DNA from: Hyphochytrium catenoides
Lineage: Eukaryota > Sar > Hyphochytriomycetes > Hyphochytriales > Hyphochytriaceae
Length of the DNA: 27,681 bases
Assembly (NCBI GenBank): GCA_900088475.1
Contig: FLMG01003493.1
Span: 1 to 27,681 of the forward strand
Direction of reading: 5' to 3'
This document shows, piece by piece, positions 1-9,959 of this stretch (the first letter of the stretch is position 1; each line of letters begins with the position of its first letter). The notes beneath the pieces were generated by a model. That model was not told the DNA's origin. It searched no databases and saw only the letters and a program-made list of their open reading frames with translations. The position numbers were made by a program, and so were the translations under genes.

Positions 1-375
1 CATTCTTCCTTAGGAACGCACCAAGCAAGTGATCAAGTCCAAGACTCCGAACACAGTGAGTATTCAAACACTGAACAGCACTCTGAGGACTCGGATGACC
101 AATCCTCGGAAGTATCGGAGGCATCGACCCTGCAACCGCAGCAGACGCAGATACAAGCTTGGAAGTCGACGAGTATGAGGACTGTGGTGAAACAGCTGAT
201 CTCAGCTCTGTATCCCAATTCATCCTTGGCACACAGGTACTCCCAGCAGGACTCGCTCTGGATGCGACCGGGAAGTCTCAGTCTGTTGGACGTTCAGGAA
301 CCAGCGACCTTAGAGGACACGTTGGCCTTCTCTGTTTCGGACCGTACAGGAGCCAGATCAATGATCTCATCGTAA
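1..375 (+). CDS. 3' part of an unidentified acidic/polar ORF
   Basis: An open frame enters from the left edge and runs 124 codons to a TGA at 373-375. The first 45 or so residues are rich in Ser, Glu, Gln and Asp (for example SEHSEYSNTEQHSEDSDDQ), which looks like a real disordered protein segment. The following part (TVVKQLISALYPNSSLAHRY) is more ordinary. I do not recognise a family. A second frame is also open from about 99 to 398 (containing VDEYEDCGETADLSSVSQ), so a frameshift or a splice between the two frames is possible. The neighbourhood is repeat-rich, so this may be a transposon remnant. The start lies outside the window. Confidence 0.35.
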   Translation, partial: HSSLGTHQASDQVQDSEHSEYSNTEQHSEDSDDQSSEVSEASTLQPQQTQIQAWKSTSMRTVVKQLISALYPNSSLAHRYSQQDSLWMRPGSLSLLDVQEPATLEDTLAFSVSDRTGARSMISS

Positions 376-1447
376 AGGGACATTTTTATGATAGATAAGG
401 GTGTTGACCAGCTCTGTATGCAATGAAATTGATGAATGTGCGCTGGTTCTCAAGATCGAACGCCCGAAATCAAGAACATCATCGAAGCTTCGCATTCTTC
501 TTCTTCCTTGAGATTCTGATCCGTTTCAGGACAAAACTCCAACCCGCTTCGCAGCTTTTACTAAGGAAATCTATAGGATGAGAAATCAAAAGTACGGACT
601 TCAGGGTTTTAAGATGTAGCGATCTGTTGAGTTCGCAAGTCTTCATCCTATTTGTAAACAAGACAAGCCCTATACCCATGTGTAGCCTAGAGAATAGCAC
701 GTGAATAGGTATCGGTGCATCGATGGTGAAAATTCTAGACTTACACTTAAGTATTCCACAAAAGGGAGGCTCCAGGAGCTCTAGTTTTATAATATAAGAG
801 GTGGCAGCCAGGTTGATGGCAAAGTAGGCGCGATTCGGTGCATCACTTCCTAGTCTTTATTAGTCTCCATTTTGTTTATATACCAGGATTTTTCCTCCCT
901 CTGGGTCATCCCCTATACACTTCCTGGTTCCAGCGTCAATCACAGTTCAATAGATCCTGGTATGAAAAGGGGTTGCTGCAAACGCACTTGCATCCTCTCA
1001 ACACGCCCCAATAAAGAACAACGACAATGGAATGTCTGCCCCCATTGCAATTGTGCGGAAGACACAAACCAGAAGCGTGCTAGGAACTAGCTAAGAATGC
1101 GCATCTTCAGCCATCACGGTCCCTCAAGCACACCTGTAAAGAGAAAAACCTCACAGCAGCCAGATCAATCGCACTATTTGCGGCATTTATCGTTCTTTGG
1201 ACCCTGCTGAAAAGACGAAACTAGTAAACTCTCTCGGAGGAGCGTCCACTTCTACTCGACAGCGCATAAACCCGATAGGGGTACAAACATGTGATCAGGG
1301 TTAGAGCACATACAGACCCATTCATTGAGGCAATTGTACACCATCTTCATCAACAAATCCCCTTTGTTGTTATCTGTTCAGCTAGATTAAGCTCAGAGAG
1401 ACGTCAACATCTACCGCTGCTGAAATTCATCTATATACAGTAGACTG
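376..1447. other. Intergenic or decayed DNA, no gene seen
   Basis: Short ORFs in this stretch (for example 479-700 minus and 872-1090 plus) have no recognisable motif and no supporting splice or promoter context. Positions 860-950 belong to an inverted repeat described separately. I see nothing else that can be supported. Confidence 0.5.
860..950 (+). repeat. Inverted repeat, left copy
   Basis: This 90-bp stretch matches the reverse complement of 2226-2315 with scattered substitutions. Shared blocks include GTTTATATACCAGG and ATCACAGTTCAA, in the same order and at similar spacing. The level of divergence suggests an old interspersed repeat family rather than a recent palindrome. Confidence 0.75.
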
Positions 1448-1580
1448 GTCAGAATAGCTCTACTGTAGCTTGTGGAACTCCAGTTCGCTTATACAGTAGC
1501 TTGTGGAACTCCAGTTCGCTTATATCTGAAGCGCCGTAACCCTAAGCACCTCACCTAATGAAATTTTCCAGTCGCCCATA
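1448..1580 (+). repeat. Dispersed repeat, left copy (same family as 11334-11419)
   Basis: It begins with GTCAGAATAGCTCTA, followed by TTGTGG.AC.CCAGTT, CTAATGA.ATT.TCCA and CCCATA. The same blocks occur in the same order and orientation at 11334-11419, on the far side of the Helitron. The left copy is longer because it carries a 31-bp tandem duplication. Confidence 0.75.
1463..1524 (+). repeat. 31-bp tandem duplication
   Basis: Two adjacent 31-bp copies (1463-1493 and 1494-1524) differ at one base: CTGTAGCTTGTGG versus CAGTAGCTTGTGG, then identical through TTCGCTTATA. The right-hand homologue at 11334 has a single unit, so this looks like a recent local slip within an older repeat. Confidence 0.9.
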
Positions 1581-2225
1581 GAACGCCAGTGGGTATTGAT
1601 CCATTTATAAAAAAAACCCCAACTGGGTCCCACCATCAAGAGCTAATGCCGCTATGCCAGGTATTCCTAACAAGCCCCTTATGACGCCTAAGGTATTCCG
1701 GAATCCCGACGATAAGCCATAATAATAAAGAGGAACAATTCGTTTGCTTCATAACTTGGCTCCTACAGTGATTTGGAGATGAAATTGTCAAATTTATTTG
1801 GGATTCGGAGAGAAGCTCATTATAATTTGCATAAAGACTTATGAAGCCAGAATGGGTAGGTCTTCTAAGCCAGTGTGGGTAGTCTCCTAAGGCCAGAGTG
1901 GGTAATCTTTAGTGCAGCTTGTGGGACCATATAGACTTTGGTATCCTGAATATGACTGCCTCCCATTTTCAAAATAGGGAGTAACTGTCCTTTCGAAGGC
2001 ATACATACAGTACATGTAAGCCATAATAGCTCAGCTCCTCTCCTTCCTTCATATTCTCAGCTTCACCTTGGAGTCTGTTCTGTGAGTGTACGGTAGCTCT
2101 GGTACACTTTAGCCCTATCAATAGCTTTAGGCTTCGCCTAGGGCTCGCCCGACGTTACTAGTGCGTAAACCAGCCTTCGGCTGCATTATTAGCGGAAGAT
2201 GCTTGGACGACACACTGATTTGGTG
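1581..2225. other. Repeat-like intergenic DNA, no gene seen
   Basis: Short fragments such as GCTTGTGGGACCATATAG near 1915-1933 resemble the dispersed repeat at 1448 and 11334. Small stem-loops (AGGCTTCGCCT, CAGCCTTCGGCTG) occur near 2129-2185. No coding frame can be supported. Confidence 0.45.
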
Positions 2226-2315
2226 TTGAACTGTGATCGACACTGAAACCAAATAGTGTACAGCGGACGACGCAGAGGGGAAAATCCCTGGTATATAAAC
2301 AAAAACAGAGATTAG
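2226..2315 (-). repeat. Inverted repeat, right copy
   Basis: On the minus strand it reads through GTTTATATACCAGG, TCCGCTGTACACT and GATCACAGTTCAA, matching the plus strand at 860-950. It directly abuts the tRNA-like unit at 2322-2402, so the two may form one composite retroelement. No tRNA-like part is visible next to the left copy. Confidence 0.75.
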
Positions 2316-2321
2316 TTAAGT

Positions 2322-2402
2322 GTACGTTTGGTGTATGGTGCATACTGGTTAGGGTGTCGACATCAAAGGCAGAGGTCCTGGGTTCAAATCCCGGAGCGTA
2401 CA
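2322..2402 (+). ncRNA. tRNA-like Pol III unit (tRNA pseudogene or SINE head)
   Basis: Seven-base ends GTACGTT and AGCGTAC can pair as an acceptor stem, followed by an A discriminator. The T arm is CTGGG-TTCAAAT-CCCGG, one G-T wobble, and contains the B-box GGTTCAAATCC. An A-box-like TGGTGCATACTGG lies in the D region, and TTTT follows at about 2408. The anticodon stem pairs poorly whichever register is used, and the unit is 81 nt, some 8 nt too long in the D region. No isotype can be assigned. A tRNA-derived SINE head or a decayed tRNA is more likely than a functional tRNA. Confidence 0.55.
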
Positions 2403-2973
2403 AAAACTTTTCTCCGGTATATCCAGACACCCCCCAATATTAATTCAAAGTGCTCACCATCCAAGGATAAAATCTAACATTTGGTTGTACGAAGTAACAC
2501 CAGGAGCTCTTCATCTCTTCCTACATGTAGAAGCATCAGTATTTCCTAGATAATAGGCACACTCTACTCCTCGTTCACACACGCTTCCAACAGCAGAGTA
2601 GTGAGTGAGTGAGTGAGTGAGTGAGTGAGTGAATGGCGAAAGTTTCTCAACTCTTCAATTGCTGCAGGAGTTGCGTGACATGTCACCTCCACCCTCAGCT
2701 CCTACAGCTAAAGATACTGGAAAGTAGGTGATGCGTCTCAGGTAAAGTAAGGTTACATCACAAATTCGCCTGGAGGCACGCGATGTGTCTCGGTTTGTGG
2801 TGATACGTCTCGCGTTACAAATTCGAGTTATGTTCATAAAGACCCTTTCCCTTCCGCTCTGACCCCTTTATATCTCCAAAGTACACAAACAAAGACCCAA
2901 ACCCAAAGAAAAAACCCAAACAGTGATTAGTAAAAATCCAAATAGTGAAATTTTGATCACAAACACACAGATT
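2403..2973. other. Intergenic DNA with microsatellite, no gene seen
   Basis: The only clear structure is the GTGA microsatellite at 2599-2632. A TTTATAT stretch near 2867 could be a TATA-like element but has no supported transcript. The 60-codon minus-strand frame at 2655-2837 has no recognisable motif. Confidence 0.5.
2599..2632 (+). repeat. (GTGA)n microsatellite
   Basis: About eight uninterrupted copies of the tetranucleotide GTGA/GAGT. Confidence 0.95.
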
Positions 2974-2980
2974 CTTAGGA

Positions 2981-2999
2981 CCCGTCGCTGCGCGACGGG
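2981..2999. repeat. Perfect hairpin, candidate Helitron 3'-terminal stem-loop
   Basis: CCCGTCGC and GCGACGGG form an uninterrupted 8-bp stem around a TGC loop. On the minus strand the stem is followed after two bases by CTAA (2978-2975). GC-rich hairpins just before CTRR are the standard 3' signature of Helitrons, although the spacer is usually nearer 10 nt. A second motif, GAGCGTAAGCGAGC, lies 13 bp to the right and may also fold. Confidence 0.55.
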
Positions 3000-3481
3000 A
3001 TGGATGGCGCTGAGCGTAAGCGAGCAGTTACATTGCGCTTTTGCTTCTGGTGTAAGTTGCTGCGTAGAATTCTATTGCTTCTTGCTGAAACAGTGCTCTT
3101 TTGAAATGTTCTTGGTACTGTGTTTTGCTTTGCTGCTTCTGTTACAGCTGTACCTATTGGAATGTTTCTGTTCTGTGATTGTTCTTTGCTTAGCATTGGC
3201 CTGTTTTCTATGGTGTTCTTGAAATCTAGGTTTGTCGTAATTGTGTAGGGCTCTAGTTTTTACTTAAGCTTTTACTACGGCTTTTGATTATTAGCCGCAA
3301 TGTTGTGTTGGTGTTAGTTGGGTGTGGGGAGGTGGGAAGCTTCTCAGCTTCTTGTTTTTGTCGTTTTGTTCTATGAATTTTCTTTGTTTTTTCCTTTGAA
3401 CTTCTTGAGGTGCGTGAGCGCTGCGTGGGATTTGGATGTGTCATTTGTAAAGATTCCGCGGTGCTGATCAAGACTCTGTTG
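3000..3481. other. Upstream region of the RPA-like gene inside the Helitron
   Basis: T-rich DNA between the hairpin and the start of the OB-fold gene, presumably leader or promoter. The reading frame of the first exon is open upstream to 3410 but has no ATG before 3482. No TATA box stands out. Confidence 0.4.
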
Positions 3482-4406
3482 ATGATGGAGGAAGAGAAGA
3501 TCTGTAGAAGTGTGGAGGATTTCAGGGGGCATTCATTGATCGAGGCGTTTGAGGGGAAAGTTGACAGTGTGAGCAGGGTATTTGGTGTGGATGTACTTGG
3601 GGTATCTGGTGATTGTTCTGCTAGTGATGAGGAGAAGAAGGCGGGAATGATTTTGCATATCAGGGATGCGGATGGTTGCGGCGTGTCCTGTTTGCTGCGG
3701 GGTCATCTCGCGGTCGAGGAGCAGAAGCTAGTTGTCGCTGGTCAGGTTTGATGAAAGAAGGAAGAATTAGAATGGTGTAGATGACTAAGAATCTTTTTGT
3801 TAGCGCGTGTTGCTTCGCATGTTTCTGAAGAGCTTCAAGGAGCGAAGCGAAGGGGTAACGGAGTTATGGTTGCGGAGTTGCGAGGTCTCTACGTTAGAAG
3901 TGGTTGAAGAGCAGAGGACTATCAGTCCGGGGCAGGTGGAGGAGATGACGGTTGGAGACGTTGTTAATGTGCATGTATACAAGGTGGCCTCGTTAAGGGA
4001 GAAAGGTCTTCAAGCTGCGGAAGGATCGACAGGAAAGGTATGAATGGATCATCATGCTGACTGGGTGAATAGACTAAGTTGGCGATGATAGTTTTGGAGG
4101 CTTTTGTTGTCAGATGAAGATGGACGAAATTGTTTCCTGACCATCTGGGAGGATAGCAGGGAAAGTATGGAGATGTTATTTGATTGGTGCGATAGAAGTC
4201 CTTCACTAGCTCAGGAGCGGTGTTTGGTGGTTAGGAATGTAAAGGTGAGGCTGGTGGGTGCAGTCCTGTGTCTGTCGTCTATCTCTCACCGGTCTGTGGT
4301 GGAGGAGATTCATCGGTCCAGGAAACGTGGTGCTTCTGAAGGCGGGATTGATATGCCTACGGAAGCTAAGAGGCGCCGACAGGAGAGCGTTTGCGAGAGA
4401 AAGTAA
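3482..4406 (+). CDS. RPA-like protein with two predicted OB folds (Helitron accessory)
   Basis: Three exons, 3482-3745, 3804-4037 and 4092-4406, join in frame to give 270 residues. The introns are 58 and 54 nt, with GT-AG ends and GACTAAG branch-like sites. The first half shows an OB pattern: GKVDSVSRVFGVDVLG, then LHIRDADGCGVSCLLRG. The second half shows a clearer one: VGDVVNVHVYKV, FWRLLLSDEDGRNCFLTIW, VVRNVKVRLVGAVLCLSS. A basic KRRR near the C-terminus may be a nuclear signal. RPA-like single-strand-binding proteins are known passengers in Helitrons, and the gene lies inside the element, convergent with Rep/helicase (51 bp between stops). The function is inferred from fold pattern and context. 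ATG codons at 3482 and 3485 are the first in frame. Confidence 0.7.
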
Positions 4407-4457
4407 TAGCATTGTTTCTATTTTGGCTAATCTATTTCTATAGATAATGTACAAAGA

Positions 4458-7400
4458 CTATTGAAGAGCAGGTTGTAGACTGCGGAGTCTCTGCTCTTCG
4501 GCGATGAAAGGCGGAGGTATGAAGAAGTGGGAAGAATCTTCGCTTGTCAGTGGCTCCGACATTTGAAAGGCGTTTTTGCTCCCCACTCTAGAGGTTACCA
4601 CGTTCAGTGTTTGGTGTGGGGTTCTGCTGTAGTTTTCTCCCCTTCGTAGATCTCCTGCCAGCACAGCGACGTACGTGCCTCCCTGTAACTTTTCAGGTGT
4701 GAGAGCGAAGGCTGGGCTGATAACATGCTGGAAGACAGTTATCCGGAAGGCGCTATGGCGGTCTTTCAATCTCACTTCTATCTTCTGTTTTGCCGGAGGT
4801 AAGAGAAGATAGCCTGTCGGAAGTCCAGGGTACTGGGGTTGCTCTGCCCTTGATTCACAGAGCTTGATCAGAATGTAGTCTGGCACGTTTCTTAGTTGCC
4901 GCACCGTATAGCCTGGTGCTAGCTCTCGCTGGTGGTGGGAGGGCTCAGCATGACTAGGGAATATGGCGACAACATGTCCTTTGTCTCCGTTGCCCACACC
5001 TAGTGTATCTCGGAAAATGTTTGATACTATTTGGATGGGCATTCCTTTTCGCTTTGTTAGTGTGAGAATTATTGCGTATCGACAGCGTAGATTTTACCTG
5101 AGTAAGTCTCAAGGGACATACAGACTCTTCCAGTAACGTAGTCAGGAAGATGGCGGAGGGAGGAAATGGAATAGTTTCCTCTTGATATTAGATCCGCGTC
5201 CCACTGATAAACAGTAGGCCTCCTGGCTGGCGGCAGTTGTTGAATGACAAACCGTGTTAACTGGAAGTTAACGGCGCAACGAACCTAGGAGCGAAAAGCA
5301 TCAGGGGCTGTTTGCAAGGAAATATGCAAAATGATACCTTATTAAGGGCGATAGCGATGGGGATGAATTTTGGCGTGCTATCGTGCGGTAACTCGATTCG
5401 TCTCTCGTTGAGATATCTCAGATTTTCCGGAGAGAGAGGCACTGGCTTTTCCAATTCCAGCAAGAACTGAGCCCACTCAGGGTCACGGCGACACCGCATG
5501 TTTTCTTCGAGGAAGACGGAGACACTGACGCTCATGTACGCGGAATGTCCTTGTACTTCGGCGCTGGTGGCAGCTATCCTTGGACGGGTAAACAAAGGCT
5601 GTGAACGGACGCATGGTAGCTGCTTAAAGTCACCAGCGAAGAGTACATGATGTCCGGCAAAGAGTTTGTCAGTCACACATGCAAAGGTTCTAGTGGCTTC
5701 CTCAAAATTTCCCAAGAGTTGAGCTGGCACTATCGATATCTCATCGATAATGTGAAGCACAATTGCCGCTTGCTGTTGCTTTTGGGAGACTGTGGGAGCG
5801 CATTGGAGCATGTGGTGGCTGAATGGGTGAAGATTCCTGGCCGAGTGCATTGTCGTGCCACCGATGTTGAGCGCAGCGGTGGTTAGATATGCAGTTGGTT
5901 CTACGGCCTGGGGTCTTCGCCACCTTTCTGCTAGAGCCTTCAATGCATGAATGACCGTCGACTTGCCTCTGCCGGGCCCTCCTCCAAGAAAGATAATCGC
6001 TTGGTTGTCCAGAGGCGGGTGCTGCTGCTGAGCGAGTGCTTGGTCTGCTTCCTCCTTATGTCCTAGGTCGCACAGAAAGCGGTATATAAGAAGTCTGCCT
6101 ACCAACACTATCGCTCGATGCTGCATTTCGTTCGCACGGAAAGCCTGGGAGATCTCGGAGATCGATGCATAGAGAGGGAGATTGTGCGGGTCTTCAGCTG
6201 GCGTGTCCGGTGGCCTTTGCCATGCTGCTGGTTGTAGATACCGGACTACATTCAGACGTGTAGGACGTATGACGGGCTGCTGGCTTTCGCATTGTTGACT
6301 TCTCACTTGTAACCATTCTAGATATCGATCTCTTCTTGGTGGTTGAAAGGTTGAAGCAACGTGTGTTAGCGGCGTATAAAAATGCGCCATTCTCTCAAAA
6401 GTGTCTTGACGTCCCGGAAAATGAGTGGCAAGCAAATTGCTCGAGAATACGTCGTAGGCCTCGAGGGGTATGTCAGTTTGCGGATAGTCGCCGCCGCTAT
6501 CTTCAGCGTTTTCTTGAGGAGGATGTTGGTCATCATCAATTTCTTCGTCCTCGCCTGGTAGAAGAGACGTTGTTGGCGGAGGGATGACTCCAGATAAAAG
6601 TGGATGTTCTCTATTCGTCTCATCCTCTAGGTTGATGGTTGTTTCACGAGCCAGGCGGCGGCTAGCGTGAAAGTCGGTTTGCAAGGCGACGAAGTTCATG
6701 GCTGATGGGGTTCGCTCCCATTCGGTCCATGCCTCTGACCACGTTGATCCTGCGCTGCGAAGAGATTGCGTGCCTTGTGTAACCGGTCGGTGGGGCTTGA
6801 AGAGGAAGAGTATGATAGAAAAAAAGAATTCTTTGTCTTCAGCAGGGCAGTTTGGAGCTTCTATATCTGGTAATTCCTTGCCAACGATGTGCAAGACCTT
6901 ACGAGAGGTGTTAGGCGCGATATGTTTTCTATCTCGGTGCGGATGGCCTTCCAGCAATTGCATCGTCGTGTTTCTCGTAGCATTCTTTGCCAAGTGGTAG
7001 TTCTCGACAAAGTCGATAAAGGATATGTTTTTTAATGGTCCTGCCTCAGGGCGGTGCCAATAGTTGAGGACGTGGGATTGTATTTCTATACTGTCGTTGG
7101 GAGCATCGTTCTCTTCTGAAAGCGAGGTTGCAGATACTTCTAGAACGTCCTCTGCTTGCTGTCTTTGATCTGCGTCGTCAAACAGGTGTCTGAGGTGGAA
7201 AAGAATGCTGTGGGTAGATATTGTCACGAACTCTACAGAGAAAAGGAAAAAGCTGGAGTTGGAGAGGTACCACGCAGCCATCGGCGCGTGGATCTCTTGT
7301 TTGTTAGTCATGCCGTACAGCATACTCGATATCATCTTTGCTCCTCTTTGCTCTGGTGAGACAGCTGGGTCATTAACAGCAATACTGCTTCTATCATAGC

Positions 7401-9959
7401 ATGCTAGGCCAAACGCCACCAGGTTGTCTGCGACTATTTTTTGCTTGGTAACGTATTTGACGCAATACGCTACCCGATCCGCTGAGGTACCGTCTAAGAG
7501 AAGCTGGATATCGTGGTTGGACTTAAAAGCTTTGATAATAACAGGAGAGAAGGGTTGGATGTATTCACATCCGATAGGGCGTGGCAGTAAGAAGCCATTT
7601 CTGTCTAGCGCTGGTTCCTGTAGATATGCTTTTCTTGGGAAAGAGAATCGGCAGACATTTCCGGACGGCGTCCTTCTCGATTTCTATAGATCAAATCGTT
7701 AACGTTAGTAATACTGTTTTACTTTCCTATCTCTCTATTCCTACCTTGAAGCAGCTCGACATGTGCCTCCAGCTGTGCGTCAGCACGGTGAGGATAGTGA
7801 AAGTGAAAAGCAATATCTCGATTGCTATAGTACTTCCTAGGGAAGCCTCAAGTTCACCCGGCTGGCTTAGTCGGAAATCCAGGTCTTCAATGTTCAGCTC
7901 TTCGTCATCGTTAAGTCGTGTCAATCTCCGTTCAATCACTTCTGTGCTGGTGAATTCTGTGTGGCAGCTTTCACATTTAGATGTGAAGTGAGGCCCTGAC
8001 CGTGGTGGGGCTCGGCGGTAGGCTTCACCAGGAATTGGTTGTCGCGGCGCTAGCCGACCTTGGCAATTTGGCTCAGGGCACATGGTTACTCCTTCATTGT
8101 CAACGGGAAGATTGACTTCGGTTTTTACTAGGGAGCTGTGGTATCGTACTAGGGATTGCTTGTACTCTGCATTCTCACTGAGCATTCGCTGATTCTCCTG
8201 TGCCGTAGTTGGAAAGCCAGCTATCGCTAACACCATATGAGCGTGAAGAAAACCGCTCTCGTGAGGTTGAACAGCCACGAAGTACCATGTAGGATAGCCA
8301 AATAAGCCTGGCTGTCTTCTGGCTTTTCTCTGGTGAGTGTTCCAGCCGATGACTTCTTCAAGGAATACTTGCAGCACTCTCTTGAAATAGTCTGCGGCTG
8401 CAGTGCCATCAGCATTTGCCATCCTTTTTCTTTCGGATCGGTTAGGCGCTATTGTTCTGACTATGCTTCTCCAGTTGGGCATAGCCGACGCCTGGTGAAG
8501 GGGTCCATGAGAGCAACCTCGTACGATCCCGTTATGTCCGGAGAGAACGTAACAAATAAATGTGCAGAGCCGAATCTCTTTAGAAGACTGAATGCCTGGT
8601 CCCTAGCTCTTGAACGTTCATCGTTAGAGCCGGGAAAATAGGCTGCACCTAGTCTGATTCCTCTTCTCAGACTCAAATATGGGTTAACATTTTCTGGTCG
8701 AGCAGGAGCTGGTCTTCCCCGGCGCAAGCACTCCAAATACCGTTGTTCATAGAGAAGCCCAGCCTGCATTATCTCTCTATCAATGCTTCCAGCGCTTAGA
8801 GCGAGCCGGGTGCAGGGCAATTTGTACTTCAGCTGGCTATAAGCGTCCTGTCGACCAATCCAATCGAAGAGCACAAGCGAAAAAGAATGGTGTCTTGCGA
8901 AATGTCTACTTGATAGCTTTAAAACATGAGACACCCAAGCCTTTAGCGATATGGCAGTTCTTCGTCGCTCATCGGGCCCTCCTCCCACGGTAGTAGAGTT
9001 GGAAAGGTATCTGCGACTACTCTGGCATTACTATTGACGAAGAGATTCGACCTGCGGAAAACGTACGTTTCCTCCATTGTGGAGCAAGTGGTGTGTGACG
9101 TGATGAGAAATGTGCTTGTTTGCTCTCCTTCCGTATTATCGCTGTAACCACTTTGCTCCATTTCATTTACGACTGTCGCAGGTACAGGAGTGTTACTGTC
9201 CTCTGTCCTATCAACTATGATACCTACGCATGTGCCCATGTCAGAATAGCTTTTTAAAGCAGCATCCATAGCGCTTTTTACCTTCTGGTCTACAAGCTCT
9301 CTGAGCGTCTCCGAGTACTACAGCGCTGTAGCGAGGGTTGTTGACAGGACCGTCTTCTCTTTCTTGGCCTTTGAAGAACTGCAAGGCCGCCGTAACAGCA
9401 GGCATTCTTGCTAGGTAGGGTTCCTTTGCCGCAACTTTCTGCTCCGTTGTCATTGCACCGGCGAGGATGACGCGGATGCTTCCCACTGCACTTCTTGGTA
9501 GCATTGTCGCCATTGGTCCTGATGTGTTGGCTACTACGTAACAGTGAGACTTGAGCATCTGTCCTTGCCCTAATGAGAAAAAACGAACTCGCGTTAGAAT
9601 GATCAATAGGCATTGAAATAGTTTCCCTTACCGAAGCGAACAGTCGATATGAAGACAGCTGGTGAGACTATAGAAACCAATTCTTCCTCCGTCCGCGTCA
9701 GTGCTGCGAGCTCCGCAGGCCACTCTCCTATGGCTAGGCCGTTAGCAATGGCGAATTTGGGAGGGTCTTTGCTTCTTGAGAGGTGAGCGAAGCAAGTCCT
9801 GCAAATCATAGCCTCTGCCTGAGCACTTCCGTCCTCTAAAAGCTTTCTAGAGAAGCCTGCCACACTCAAATTATTATCGCATTGTTGACAACAGACAGAC
9901 ACACAGACAACACGAAAAAGTCCATTTGTGCTGAAGCCCCTGTGGGTTGAAATTGAGGC
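4458..9959 (-). pseudogene. Helitron Rep/helicase (HUH nuclease-PIF1 helicase), three frameshifts
   Basis: Five exons: about 9959-9632, 9569-7745, 7683-5338, 5284-5098 and 5044-4458, roughly 1,740 codons. Introns of 62, 61, 53 and 53 nt have GT-AG ends and three show CTAAC branch sites. Order: a zinc-cluster/DUF6570-like start (CCQQC, ICRTC, ANGLAIGEWP); Helitron N-terminal domain with FPTLLPW; HUH motif HAH at 8245-8237; a CxxC pair; SCFKK and VCRFSFPR spanning intron 2; YCVKY with both catalytic tyrosines at 7467-7453. The PIF1 helicase follows: Walker A GGGPGRGKST (5985-5956), Walker B IIDEIS, GDFKQLP, LPGLPTGY-like PGLPTGY, motif V AFALTPEKLQGG and motif VI VVTSRV. Frame breaks: one extra base within about 9317-9295, one missing at about 8985 (G-rich run), one missing at about 8500-8482. 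The helicase half is open. The first codon is unresolved; the frame is open back to a TGA at 9962-9960 without an ATG. Confidence 0.85.

Noticed and set aside
1463-1524. 31-bp tandem repeat considered as a CRISPR-like array
   Set aside because: There are only two adjacent copies with no spacers, in a eukaryotic repeat context.
2322-2402. Functional tRNA-Leu(CAA)
   Set aside because: In that register two anticodon-stem pairs fail and the variable arm is far too short for tRNA-Leu.
2158-2430. Minus-strand 90-residue ORF containing PGFEPRTSAFDVD
   Set aside because: This string is the antisense translation of the tRNA-like B-box region, a common false ORF.
5647-7702. Plus-strand ORFs inside the Helitron region
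   Set aside because: They are antisense to the Rep/helicase exons, whose motifs are clear on the minus strand.
8985-9300. Segment between the first two frameshifts as an unspliced intron
   Set aside because: It encodes the conserved FPTLLPW block expected at this point of Helitron Rep proteins, so it must be coding.
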